Assembly (NCBI GenBank): GCA_052116865.1
Contig: JBQKKG010000003.1
Span: 124,001 to 188,000, forward strand
Length of the DNA: 64,000 bases
Reading direction: 5' to 3'
DNA from: CAUPWF01 sp963515125
Lineage (GTDB): Bacteria; Bacillota; Clostridia; Lachnospirales; Lachnospiraceae
Notes under the pieces: generated by a model
Databases searched by the model: none
The model's input: only the letters and a program-made list of their open reading frames with translations
What the model was told of the DNA's origin: nothing
Shown here: positions 26,933 to 35,229 of the stretch, piece after piece
Layout of the letters: each line of letters opens with the position of its first letter
Numbering within the stretch: position 1 is the first letter of the stretch
Translations under genes and position numbers: made by a program

Positions 26933-27364
26933 ATGAGTTCAAAGACCAAGATTGTGGTTTTACACATGAAAGAAATCATTTACACTGTTATCTTCGTTGT
27001 ACTTGGGATATTATTATTATTACTATTAATCTTTATGTTTTTCCCACGAGAAAAAGGAAAAGAAGCAAACGCAACTCAATACAAACCGGGAGTATATACT
27101 TCTACTGTAACTTTAAATAATACCAATTTAGAGGTAGAAGTCACTGTAGATAAAAGCCATATTAATTCCATTCGTTTCTCTAACCTAGATGAAACCGTTA
27201 CGACTATGTTCCCATTGATTCAACCTACGATTGAAGATATTGCAGAACAAATATATGATACACAATCTTTAGATAATATTTCTTATTCAGAAGATAATCC
27301 ATACACATCGCAAGTCATAGTTGGTGCCATTCAAGAAGCGCTAAAAAAAGCCGTGGTCGAATAA
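26933..27364 (+). CDS. Membrane-anchored protein with a degenerate FMN-binding-like domain
   Basis: A 143-residue protein with one N-terminal membrane helix (IIYTVIFVVLGILLLLLLIF), then an outer domain. The pattern GVYTSTVTLNNTNLEVEVTV, then HINSIRF, then YTSQVIVGAIQEALKKA follows the outline of FMN_bind domains (GTYxG..., V.V.VkdGkI, TS..ai..Av..AL.kA). The usual SGAT flavin-attachment motif is replaced by SYSEDNPYTS, so covalent FMN is unlikely. Function unknown. It has a GGGAGG site and is convergent with the following gene; a terminator overlaps its 3' end. Confidence 0.7.
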   Translation: MSSKTKIVVLHMKEIIYTVIFVVLGILLLLLLIFMFFPREKGKEANATQYKPGVYTSTVTLNNTNLEVEVTVDKSHINSIRFSNLDETVTTMFPLIQPTIEDIAEQIYDTQSLDNISYSEDNPYTSQVIVGAIQEALKKAVVE

Positions 27365-27378
27365 CCTACGGCTTTTCT
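27347..27378 (+). terminator. Terminator overlapping the end of the plus-strand membrane protein gene
   Basis: AAAGCCGTGGT and ACCTACGGCTTT pair with one bulge around the stop codon, followed by TTCTCT. Confidence 0.65.
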
Positions 27379-27388
27379 CTATGTGCTT

Positions 27389-27652
27389 TTACCCTTCCAC
27401 GATTAAGTAATGTCCATTAGGCAATGCAAATACTTCTGATGCTTCCTCTAGTTCATCCAAGGACATCCCTTCTACATCAGCCCCATTTTCCTCAAAGTAT
27501 TCCTTAACCTCTTCAATGGAGTTTACGACCACTGCCATGCAGTCTTCTAAAAAAGCCTCCGCCTCTGGTAAATTTTCTGCGACTGGTTCATCAAATAGTT
27601 GTGTTTGTTTGTTTAAAAAAGTTTGCAAACATTCTTCATCATACTCATACAT
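27389..27652 (-). CDS. Small acidic protein of unknown function
   Basis: An 87-residue, strongly acidic protein (many Glu and Asp, few Lys or Arg), with no signal peptide or membrane helix. Recognisable segments are EVKEYFEENGADVEGMSLDE and the C-terminal EVFALPNGHYLIVEG. I do not recognise a functional family. GGAGG lies nine bases before the ATG. It is 50 bases downstream of a HAD phosphatase on the same strand and may share its transcript. Confidence 0.7.
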   Translation of the reverse strand: MYEYDEECLQTFLNKQTQLFDEPVAENLPEAEAFLEDCMAVVVNSIEEVKEYFEENGADVEGMSLDELEEASEVFALPNGHYLIVEG

Positions 27653-27702
27653 TGTATGCGACCTCCCTTTGTTTGTACTATTTTAATATCTTTCTCTGGA
27701 AT

Positions 27703-28371
27703 TTATTCCTCTTTTTCATCCGTAATTAGTTCCAAGAACTCCTCCGGAGAATCTATCGTATGTATCGCACCGGACTGTAGTAAAATGTCCTTCGTGCGAA
27801 AGCCCCATGTAACTCCTACAGTTAACATATTAGCACTGAGTCCAGTCTTGATATCCACTTCCGAATCCCCGATAAAAATACATTCTTGTGGATGAACATG
27901 TAACTTTTCAGCAATATAATATGTTCCTCTTGGATCTGGCTTACGTGGTAGTTCCTCACATTGCCCCTGTACACATTCAAACATTTCCTCTCCAAACATC
28001 GTTCTTATCACATCACTGGCTTGTGCATCAGGCTTATTTGTTAACACCGCTAACTGAAATCCCCTTTTTTTTAGATTTTTTAATAACTCTACAATTCCAT
28101 CATATGGTTTCGCTTGGTAGGTACAATACTTTGAAAACACACGTCCATACGTCTCCATAGCCTTTGTAAATTCTTTAAGCTCAATATCGCCTACCGTACG
28201 CAAAGTCTTTTCAATAAGAACTCCAGCACCATTACCTACAAATGCGCGGCATTGCTCTCTACTTATGGTACCTAACTTTAACTCTCTCATTGTCTCGTTC
28301 ACTGAATAATATAGGGATTCCAACGTATCTACTAACGTTCCATCCAAATCAAAAATACATGCCTTATACAT
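27703..28371 (-). CDS. HAD-superfamily phosphatase (phosphoglycolate phosphatase-like, Gph)
   Basis: A 222-residue HAD subfamily IA hydrolase. Motif I is FDLDGTLVDT, the cap begins with FVGNGAGVLIEKTL, motif II is AVLTNKPDAQ, motif III is PRKPDPRG and motif IV is FIGDSEVDIKTG. The GNGAGVL cap sequence is typical of phosphoglycolate phosphatases, which clear 2-phosphoglycolate formed during DNA repair. The substrate is still an inference. It is the second HAD enzyme in the window and is not a close copy of the first. Confidence 0.88.
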   Translation of the reverse strand: MYKACIFDLDGTLVDTLESLYYSVNETMRELKLGTISREQCRAFVGNGAGVLIEKTLRTVGDIELKEFTKAMETYGRVFSKYCTYQAKPYDGIVELLKNLKKRGFQLAVLTNKPDAQASDVIRTMFGEEMFECVQGQCEELPRKPDPRGTYYIAEKLHVHPQECIFIGDSEVDIKTGLSANMLTVGVTWGFRTKDILLQSGAIHTIDSPEEFLELITDEKEE

Positions 28372-28438
28372 AACTAGTCTCCTTTTATATCCATATCATA
28401 GTATGAACATATAAAAATTTCAACACCTAATTATAATT

Positions 28439-29218
28439 TTATCCTTGAAGATATTGTTTCATTGCACGCAAAGCATTTTTTTCCAATCTACTTACCTGTG
28501 CCTGCGAGATATTTATTTCTTCTGCAACTTCAATTTGCGTCTTCCCTTCAAAAAACCTTAAATTAATTATATATTTCTCACGCTCATTTAAACGCTCCAT
28601 TGCAGCTTCAAGAGCCAAATCCTCTACCCAGTTCTCTTCTTTATTTTTCTTATCACTAATTTGATCCATTACATATAGCGCATCACCACTATCATTATAT
28701 ACTGGTTCCTGTAGACTCATAGGGATCTGAATTGCATCCAATGCATGGACGATATCTTCTTTGGATATGCCTATTTCTGTTGATATCTCTTCAATTGTTG
28801 GTTCTTTCAAATATTTACGAACATATCCTTCTTTTGCATAAATAGCTTTATACGCAGTGTCTCGTAAAGATCTACTTACACGTATAGAATTATTGTCTCT
28901 AAGATAACGTCGTATCTCACCAATAATCATTGGTACCGCATATGTGGAAAATTTCACTTGTAATTCTGTATTAAAATTATCAATTGCCTTAATCAACCCA
29001 ATGCATCCTATTTGAAAAAGATCATCTGCATTCTCGTTGCTACTTGAAAATCTTTTAATCACACTTAACACCAATCTTAAGTTCCCTTGAATATAGCGTT
29101 CTCTAGCATCTAAATCTCCCGCCTTTATACGGACAAATAATTCATCTTTTTCTTGATTTGTAAGAAGTGGTAGCGTCGCCGTATTAACCCCACATATTTC
29201 AACTTTATTAAGAGCCAT
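28439..29218 (-). CDS. sigG: Sporulation sigma factor SigG
   Basis: The late forespore sigma factor, 259 residues. The N-terminus NKVEICGVNTATLPLLTNQE is highly characteristic of sigma-G. Region 2 (NLRLVLSVIKRFSSSNENADDLFQIGCIGLIKAIDNF) recognises the -10 element; region 3 and region 4 (AEEINISQAQVSRLEKNALRAM, helix-turn-helix) follow. Unlike sigma-E it has no pro-sequence. The ribosome site is AGGAGG. In Bacillus the gene lies directly after sigE; here a beta-CASP RNase separates them. No confident sigma-F promoter was identified in the 110-base leader. Confidence 0.97.
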   Translation of the reverse strand: MALNKVEICGVNTATLPLLTNQEKDELFVRIKAGDLDARERYIQGNLRLVLSVIKRFSSSNENADDLFQIGCIGLIKAIDNFNTELQVKFSTYAVPMIIGEIRRYLRDNNSIRVSRSLRDTAYKAIYAKEGYVRKYLKEPTIEEISTEIGISKEDIVHALDAIQIPMSLQEPVYNDSGDALYVMDQISDKKNKEENWVEDLALEAAMERLNEREKYIINLRFFEGKTQIEVAEEINISQAQVSRLEKNALRAMKQYLQG

Positions 29219-29328
29219 AATAAGAATCCTCCTAGAAAATATTGTCTAGTAAAATGATTCTCACTATGGCTCCGACATATACTTCAGATTTAAAAATTTA
29301 AAAAGTTTTAGGGCTTGACAATTAAATT

Positions 29329-30936
29329 TTATCTATCCCATTTATCTATTAGGTTCTGAATTTGTGATTCAAATTTTGTCAAATCCTTATTTGCCATCCC
29401 TTCACATTTCAATATGACACTCATCAAACGCTTTCCTGCCAAAACCAACCGATTAAATACATCAGTAGCATGAATAGTCGCTGGTTTCTCTATAGATTTC
29501 TTTGGTATTCGTACTCCTTCTGATATAATAGCATTCGCCGCCAAATCTACACTACCACCTGAGAATGGCGCAAATGCATTACATTTAAATTCCTTTCGAA
29601 TAGCATCTGCAAATACATCCGTCACTTGATCTTCTCCATGAACTACAAATACATGTGCAAATGGAGTCTCAAAGCCTCTAAGCCACGCAAGCAGACCATT
29701 CTTATCTGCGTGACCGCTAATTCCCTTGAGCGTTTCAATCCTAGCTCTAACTTCTATCGTCTCTCCAAATAACTTCACACTTGCAGACCCATCAATCAGT
29801 TTACGTCCCAATGTTCCAATGGCTTGATAACCAACAAAGAGCACAGTACATTCCTCTCTCCATAAATTATGTTTCAAATGATGCCTAATACGACCAGCTT
29901 CACACATTCCAGATGCAGAGATAATAACCTTTGGGCGCTTATCAAAATTAATCAACTTAGAATCATCACTAGTAGTAGAAACTTTCAACCCTGGAAATTG
30001 TAACGGATTAACACCTTTATTAACAAGCTCCATTGCTGCTTCATCAAAGCATCCCTTCATATTTTTCCCAAATATTGTGGTCGCTTCAATTGCCAATGGA
30101 CTATCTACATACACTTCAAACCCTGGATATTCTTTTAATAATTCTTTCTCTTTAATCTCTCGTATAAAATATAGTATTTCTTGCGTACGGCCCACTGCAA
30201 AAGATGGAATTATAACATTTCCACCCTTTGCAAATGTTTCTTTTAGAATTCTTGTAAATTCACTTACATAATCTGGTATTTCTTCCCCATGTGTACGATC
30301 TCCATACGTAGATTCTACTACAACGTAATCCGCCGTTTTTATTATAGATGGATCTCTAATTATTGGTTGATTGTTATTCCCAACATCTCCTGAAAATACA
30401 ATTTTTTTAGAGACACCTTCTTCCTTTAGCCACACTTCTATACTGGCAGATCCAAGCAAATGTCCTACATCATTAAAACGAACTTGAACTCCCTCACATA
30501 GCTCTATCATCTGGTTATAATCACAAGGAGCCAATAACTCAGTTGTATCTACGGCATCTTGCATTGTATACATCGGCTCGTAAAGTTCACCACCAGAGCG
30601 TTTTGCTTTCCGATTCCGCCACTCTGCTTCAAATTCCTGTATATGCGCACTATCTCGTAGCATAACATTACACAAATCTGCTGTAGCAAATGTTGTAACA
30701 ATTTGACCCTTAAATCCCCGTTTACAAAGCAACGGTAATAGCCCTGAATGGTCTATGTGAGCATGTGTCAAAAGAACGTAATCAATCTTACTCGCTGGTA
30801 TTGGAAGTTCCTGATTCTCATATAGGTCAGGTCCTTGTTCCATGCCACAATCGACCATGATATACTTATCGTTTATTTCCAACAGATGGCAACTTCCTGT
30901 TACCTCATGGGCTGCCCCAATAAAAGTTAGTTTCAT
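29329..30936 (-). CDS. Beta-CASP metallo-beta-lactamase ribonuclease
   Basis: A 535-residue predicted RNase of the YSH1/CPSF-73-like group. Motifs: HAHIDHSGLLP (motif 2, zinc ligands) near residue 57, GHLLGSASIE and FSGDVG, then the beta-CASP cap with VVESTYGDR, SGMCEAGRIRHHL (motif B) and GHADKNGLLAWL (motif C). These enzymes cut and sometimes trim RNA. The start is the ATG six bases after AGGGTG; the frame stays open into a palindromic repeat upstream, but that extension lacks a ribosome site. It lies between sigE and sigG in the same direction, which is unusual. Confidence 0.9.
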   Translation of the reverse strand: MKLTFIGAAHEVTGSCHLLEINDKYIMVDCGMEQGPDLYENQELPIPASKIDYVLLTHAHIDHSGLLPLLCKRGFKGQIVTTFATADLCNVMLRDSAHIQEFEAEWRNRKAKRSGGELYEPMYTMQDAVDTTELLAPCDYNQMIELCEGVQVRFNDVGHLLGSASIEVWLKEEGVSKKIVFSGDVGNNNQPIIRDPSIIKTADYVVVESTYGDRTHGEEIPDYVSEFTRILKETFAKGGNVIIPSFAVGRTQEILYFIREIKEKELLKEYPGFEVYVDSPLAIEATTIFGKNMKGCFDEAAMELVNKGVNPLQFPGLKVSTTSDDSKLINFDKRPKVIISASGMCEAGRIRHHLKHNLWREECTVLFVGYQAIGTLGRKLIDGSASVKLFGETIEVRARIETLKGISGHADKNGLLAWLRGFETPFAHVFVVHGEDQVTDVFADAIRKEFKCNAFAPFSGGSVDLAANAIISEGVRIPKKSIEKPATIHATDVFNRLVLAGKRLMSVILKCEGMANKDLTKFESQIQNLIDKWDR

Positions 30937-30973
30937 ATCCATCACCCTTTTTATTTTCATTTTAACATAAGAT

Positions 30974-31007
30974 AAGGACGGGGGCAATCTACATCGTTCC
31001 CGTCCTT
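30974..31007. repeat. GC-rich palindromic repeat, copy 6
   Basis: AAGGACGGGGGC (30974-30985) and GTTCCCGTCCTT (30996-31007), one mismatch, about 10 bases after the sigE stop and before the RNase gene. Numbering counts the unrelated 40-bp palindrome at 15431 as position 5 in the series. Confidence 0.8.
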
Positions 31008-31016
31008 TTCTAGATA

Positions 31017-31760
31017 TTATACTTCGTATCTAACCATTTCTCTTTTTAATCTCTGCATAATTTTCTTTTCTAACCTCGATATGTAAGATTGCGATATGCC
31101 CAGTATATCCGCTACTTCTTTTTGCGTTTTCTCTTTCCCATCCGGAGAATTAAGGCCAAAACGCATTTCTATAATTGTTTTTTCCCTATTGGATAATTTA
31201 TCAATTGCCTTTTTCAGTAGTTTCCTTTCCACTTCACTTTCAAGGTCCTTATATATGGTATCTTCTTCTGTCCCTAATATATCAGACAAAAGTAGTTCGT
31301 TTCCATCCCAATCTACATTTAAAGGTTCATCAATTGAAACTTCTAATTTTGTTTTACTATTTCGTCGTAAATACATTAAAATTTCATTTTCAATACACCG
31401 CGATGCGTAGGTTGCTAATTTAATATTTTTCGTAGGATTAAAAGTATTAATTGCTTTAATCAAACCAATCGTCCCTATGGATATAAGATCTTCTACTCCA
31501 ACCCCTGTATTATCGAATTTCTTAGCTATATAAACTACTAATCTTAAATTATGTTCTATTAATACTTTTTTTGCATCTTCTGCGTATTCCGTATTTAATT
31601 CTCTAATGACTGCTGTTTCTTCTTCTGTTTCCAATGGTGCGGGCAGCACCTCTGATCCCCCAATGTAATGAATTTCCTTTTTTGTCGGAAATATTAAACT
31701 TCTAAAATTTGGAATAACTTTTATTTTAAATTGATGTGGTACTGCTACTTTGATGACCAT
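31017..31760 (-). CDS. sigE: Sporulation sigma factor SigE (pro-sigma-E)
   Basis: The early mother-cell sigma factor, 247 residues, made as an inactive precursor. The N-terminal roughly 27 residues (VAVPHQFKIKVIPNFRSLIF) form the pro-sequence removed by SpoIIGA. YYIGG-like HYIGGSEVLPAPL follows, then region 2 (NLRLVVYIAKKFDNTGVGVEDLISIGTIGLIKAINTF) and region 4 (ADILGISQSYISRLEKKIM). The ribosome site is AGGAGG. It is directly downstream of its protease gene spoIIGA with a 12-base gap, the same order as in Bacillus. Confidence 0.98.
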   Translation of the reverse strand: MVIKVAVPHQFKIKVIPNFRSLIFPTKKEIHYIGGSEVLPAPLETEEETAVIRELNTEYAEDAKKVLIEHNLRLVVYIAKKFDNTGVGVEDLISIGTIGLIKAINTFNPTKNIKLATYASRCIENEILMYLRRNSKTKLEVSIDEPLNVDWDGNELLLSDILGTEEDTIYKDLESEVERKLLKKAIDKLSNREKTIIEMRFGLNSPDGKEKTQKEVADILGISQSYISRLEKKIMQRLKREMVRYEV

Positions 31761-31772
31761 CCTACTTTCCTC

Positions 31773-32555
31773 CTACAATAAATCAGGATTTAAAATCATT
31801 TGATATTCTTCTTTGTCAGAAATGTCTTGCTCACAGATTCCTATAATTGGATTATGAATCCAGTGTTCTTCCTCAAGATGAATACACATTTTTTCCAATC
31901 TAATTGCAGGTAGCACGCCAGTGCTTTCTCCAATCGTGTGATATGGTATGTATCGCATACTATGTATTTTCTCTTGATTCATAAGCCTTTTTGCAGTTTT
32001 TCTCTCCAATATACTAACTGGTTTTCCAGTCATTGGATCACTCAAACTATTTCCCGTATCTACCAGAGCATTCAATGTATGTTCTTTATTGTTTAAATAC
32101 AATGTGACTTTGCATTTGCGCATTTCGTTTTTTTGTATATATGTTATGAATCTCCAAACCCCTTGCACAACGTAGTAACTAACGATTGCTGCTGCGAAAA
32201 ATAAGCTTCCTATACGTACGTACTGATGAAGATATTCAAATACACCACCCAACAAAAAGGCACTGATATAAAGTGTTACAAATGCTTTCCAAAAAGTTTT
32301 AGAATATTTGATTTTTAATCCTATTCTAATCATAAATGTGTTTATTACTACATGGAACAATATGAGTTTCATAAACGCATATGGTATCGGTAATACAATG
32401 ACGATACAGGTCAGTAATGATCCTACTGCACTTCCAATACAGATGTTAAAATGTGTGGCAGAACATTTTAATATCTTACGTACAATTAGAAGCACAAAGT
32501 AATCCATCATAAAGTTTACCAAGAATAACACGTCTACATATAACTCATAGGTCAT
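31773..32555 (-). CDS. spoIIGA: Sigma-E processing peptidase SpoIIGA
   Basis: A 260-residue membrane protease that cleaves pro-sigma-E in the mother cell after septation, triggered by forespore SpoIIR. Five N-terminal membrane helices (from VDVLFLVNFMMDYFVLLIV onward) are followed by a cytosolic aspartic-protease-like domain with ALVDTGNSLSDPMTGKPVSI, where DTGN is the catalytic motif. The start is the ATG behind AAGGTGG; an upstream in-frame ATG has no ribosome site. A promoter with a 21-base spacer and Spo0A-type boxes lies upstream. Confidence 0.96.
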   Translation of the reverse strand: MTYELYVDVLFLVNFMMDYFVLLIVRKILKCSATHFNICIGSAVGSLLTCIVIVLPIPYAFMKLILFHVVINTFMIRIGLKIKYSKTFWKAFVTLYISAFLLGGVFEYLHQYVRIGSLFFAAAIVSYYVVQGVWRFITYIQKNEMRKCKVTLYLNNKEHTLNALVDTGNSLSDPMTGKPVSILERKTAKRLMNQEKIHSMRYIPYHTIGESTGVLPAIRLEKMCIHLEEEHWIHNPIIGICEQDISDKEEYQMILNPDLL

Positions 32556-32611
32556 GTTCCACCTTCTTTCTTCTTTAGATACTAAATCGATTTGGTACTT
32601 AAGCAAGATTT

Positions 32612-32644
32612 ATTATAAGTCGGACACAGTTTATAATTTGTCAA
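32612..32644 (-). promoter_or_regulatory. spoIIGA promoter with a long 21-base spacer
   Basis: TTGACA (32639-32644) and TATAAT (32612-32617) are both perfect sigma-A hexamers but 21 bases apart instead of 17. The Bacillus subtilis spoIIG promoter is known for the same oddity (22 bases), which makes it dependent on Spo0A. The -35 lies in TTTGACAAA, itself close to a Spo0A box. Confidence 0.75.
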
Positions 32645-32669
32645 ATTCGGGGGGAGCTCTAGATTTTCC

Positions 32670-32676
32670 TTCGACA
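32670..32676 (-). promoter_or_regulatory. Spo0A box upstream of spoIIGA
   Basis: TGTCGAA, a perfect match to the core of the Spo0A box (TTTGTCGAA), 26 bases upstream of the spoIIGA -35 element. Phosphorylated Spo0A would activate the promoter from here. Confidence 0.7.
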
Positions 32677-32772
32677 TGATCAACAGTCATTTTTTTATCT
32701 TTTTATAATTAAATTACAAATACATTTTATGGTAAATTATGTAATTTCTTACCACTAGATTTTCTAATAAAA

Positions 32773-32803
32773 AAAATATCAACCACAGTAGGTTGATATT
32801 TTT
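32773..32803. terminator. Bidirectional terminator between ftsZ and spoIIGA
   Basis: AAAATATCAACC and GGTTGATATTTTT pair around a 6-base loop, with T-runs on both strands. It isolates the spoIIGA promoter from transcription coming from ftsZ. Confidence 0.8.
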
Positions 32804-32999
32804 ACTAATATTTTATTAAATTTAATTTGTCGGAAAGCTTGTCTATAAACTATTTAATTTCTTTTAATTTCCAAATTATTTTCCATTTTCAGATTATTTT
32901 CGACAGTCTTCGGGTATAGAATGTCAAATCTTCGTGTCGCATCTCATTCCTCAGTTCCTCTTTTCGACATCAATAGTAAAAGTATATATTTAATCTAAA
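32804..32999 (-). other. Gene-free segment with two further Spo0A boxes
   Basis: Part of the largest gene-free gap of the window (32556-33027). On the minus strand it holds TGTCGAA at 32899-32905 and at 32963-32969, plus near-matches (TTTGACA at 32922-32928; TTGTCGGA on the plus strand at 32827-32834). It lies between the ftsZ terminator and a second terminator at 32773. Only frames of 10 codons or fewer were found. It may be a distant Spo0A-binding region for spoIIGA or encode a short RNA; which of these is not decided. Confidence 0.45.
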
Positions 33000-33030
33000 A
33001 AAAATGCATCCTAACGGATGCACTTTTTTA
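33000..33030 (-). terminator. ftsZ terminator
   Basis: AAGTGCATCC and GGATGCATTT pair around TAGT-like loop bases, followed by a run of T on the minus strand, directly after the ftsZ stop. Confidence 0.85.
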
Positions 33031-34275
33031 TCTTTTAAAGAAATCTGGTATCTTAATAGATTGTTCCTTCACTTTACTAGTTGGAGTTCTTGGACTTTGT
33101 AGTGATGGAGATGTCCCCCCTATACTACGTGGAGTTCCGGTTCCCGAAGGAGCACTTGGCCTGCCATTCATCATCCCAATATCCAATTGTGGTACAGACG
33201 GCTGCGGTGTTGGTTGTTTCACCGACATATAATCGTCGTCGTCATCTAATGATGGATAAGCTGGTATAGAAGACATTGGCTTTTGTCCTTCCAATCTAGC
33301 TTTTAATTTTGATGCAGTACCACCTGCACTATGAAGTCCAGTTGCAATTACTGTAATTGTAGCTTCTTCTGGTTTTGCGTCATCATACATTGCACCAAAT
33401 ATAATATTTGCTTGTTCTCCTGCTAAATCCTGAACATATTCAGCAGCCTCACTTGCATCCATCAATGTAATATCTCCGGATATATTAATAATAACATGCG
33501 TTGCACCAGCAATGGTAGTCTCAAGCAATGGACTAGCAACCGCTTGTTTAACTGCCTCTAATGCTTTATCATCACCCTTACCTTGTCCAATACCAATGTG
33601 TGCTATCCCCTTATCCAACATTACCGTCTGAACATCTGCAAAGTCAAGATTAATAAGTGCTGGTACGTTGATTAAGTCAGTAATACCTTGGATACCTTGT
33701 TGAAGCACCTCATCAGCCTTTTTCAAAGCTTCTGGCATTGTAGTTCTTCGATCAACAATTTCTAATAGCTTATCATTCGGAATCACAATTAATGTGTCTA
33801 CATTTTCTTTTAACTTTTCAATCCCACCTAATGCGTTATTCATACGTGTTTTTGATTCAAAACGGAATGGCTTTGTAACAACACCTACAGTTAAAGCACC
33901 CATTTCTTTTGCAATACGTGCTACTACTGGTGTCGCACCAGTTCCAGTTCCACCACCCATTCCACAAGTGACGAATACCATATCAGCACCTTTCAATGCT
34001 GCTTGAATCTCTTCCGCGCTTTCTTCTGCTGCCTTTTCACCCATTTCAGGCTTTGCACCAGCACCAAGTCCTTTTGTAAGTTTGTCCCCTATTTGCATGA
34101 GAGTCGGAGCTTTGCATAGTTGTAAAGCTTGTCGATCTGTATTGATAGCAATAAATTCAACACCTGCAATTTGTTCATCTATCATTCTGTTAACAGCATT
34201 ATTACCACCGCCGCCAACGCCAACAACTATAATCTTTGCAGCTGCGTCTGATTCATTCGTTTTAATTTCTAACAA
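33028..34275 (-). CDS. ftsZ: Cell division GTPase FtsZ
   Basis: The tubulin-like protein that forms the division ring, 415 residues. It shows GVGGGGNNAVNRMI near residue 12, the GTPase signature GMGGGTGTGATPVVA near 100, the T7 loop (NLDFADVQTVM) and a long variable linker with a C-terminal SIKIPDFFKR peptide for membrane-tether binding. The start is taken as TTG at 34275. The strong AAAGGAGG would lie inside the coding region if the ATG at 34296 were used, and MLEIKTNE is the usual N-terminus in this group. No ftsA is adjacent. Confidence 0.97.
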   Translation of the reverse strand: MLEIKTNESDAAAKIIVVGVGGGGNNAVNRMIDEQIAGVEFIAINTDRQALQLCKAPTLMQIGDKLTKGLGAGAKPEMGEKAAEESAEEIQAALKGADMVFVTCGMGGGTGTGATPVVARIAKEMGALTVGVVTKPFRFESKTRMNNALGGIEKLKENVDTLIVIPNDKLLEIVDRRTTMPEALKKADEVLQQGIQGITDLINVPALINLDFADVQTVMLDKGIAHIGIGQGKGDDKALEAVKQAVASPLLETTIAGATHVIINISGDITLMDASEAAEYVQDLAGEQANIIFGAMYDDAKPEEATITVIATGLHSAGGTASKLKARLEGQKPMSSIPAYPSLDDDDDYMSVKQPTPQPSVPQLDIGMMNGRPSAPSGTGTPRSIGGTSPSLQSPRTPTSKVKEQSIKIPDFFKR

Positions 34276-34405
34276 GAGTTTCTCCTCCTTTGTCATCTTA
34301 TTATATTATACTTCTCCCTCAAGATATATGCATTCTGCCATATAGATATATAATATAGTCTTTTCAATAATTAATCAATAGAATTTTGCGTATTTTCTTA
34401 TTTTT

Positions 34406-35188
34406 TTACTCATTTTCAACACTTTCTTCTTGAGATTCTTGCCTTTGAAAACTAATCATTTCACTACTCTCATTAAAATTCTCTAAATGCAGAATTCCAG
34501 CCTGCCCTTCTAGCTTTGCTAATATGGGTGGAACCTGCACAATTCTGTCACTCAAATTAGTATGCCCTAATTGTACGCAGATTCCTCCAAAATACAAATT
34601 AACATCCTTTCCTGAACACACAATTCGGTCTGGAACAAGCTCGCATTTTTTAACTATTTGTGTAACATCTAGTATGTACTTGAAGATTTCCTTGTCTTCC
34701 ACTGGCAATTTGTCATATAATACTATTTCATTCACTTCCAATCCTTCTATCATTGGAATTCCTTCTATTTGTTCGGAAGCCACTTTGACTACCAACCCAT
34801 CTTTATCAAAATACACATACTTATCCTGAAACAAAATGTATCCTATCATTTTCTTTTCATATACACGCACTGAGACCGTCCATGGATTCTTCATGGATAC
34901 CTCTGTTGTTTCAGTATAGGGAAGTGGCTTAACTTCTGTAAATTTATGCTTTAAAACAACATAAAGACTATTAAAAGAAAATTTATCTTTTTCTACCCAT
35001 TTTATAATTTGGTCTTGAGAGGAATATTCGTTCCCTATCACTTCTACTTTTTGCACATGAAATATCAGAAGAAAGCTCACAGCTATAATAGCCAGTGCCA
35101 ATATAATGACCATAGCGGCATACAAACCAAATTTTCTTTTCTTTTTTTTCTTTGGTTCTTCTTCATACTCAACTTCTACCACTTTCAT
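34406..35188 (-). CDS. ftsQ: Cell division protein FtsQ/DivIB
   Basis: A bitopic division protein of 260 residues that links the FtsL/FtsB subcomplex to the septal wall enzymes. A short Lys-rich cytosolic tail (EPKKKKKRKFG) leads into one membrane helix (LYAAMVIILALAIIAVSFLLIF) and then the POTRA domain (HVQKVEVIGNEYSSQDQIIKWV) and the beta domain with NPWTVSVRVYEKKMIGYI. The C-terminal tail is Glu/Ser-rich. It has a GGAGG site and lies between ftsW and ftsZ in the division cluster. Confidence 0.9.
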   Translation of the reverse strand: MKVVEVEYEEEPKKKKKRKFGLYAAMVIILALAIIAVSFLLIFHVQKVEVIGNEYSSQDQIIKWVEKDKFSFNSLYVVLKHKFTEVKPLPYTETTEVSMKNPWTVSVRVYEKKMIGYILFQDKYVYFDKDGLVVKVASEQIEGIPMIEGLEVNEIVLYDKLPVEDKEIFKYILDVTQIVKKCELVPDRIVCSGKDVNLYFGGICVQLGHTNLSDRIVQVPPILAKLEGQAGILHLENFNESSEMISFQRQESQEESVENE

Positions 35189-35229
35189 CCACTGCCCTCC
35201 TCTAAATCTTTCGTTCTTCTAATTTTCTT

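Noticed and set aside
30937..30987. N-terminal extension of the beta-CASP RNase
   Set aside because: The extra codons come out of a palindromic repeat, with no ribosome site; the ATG at 30936 has one at the right distance and begins the conserved fold.
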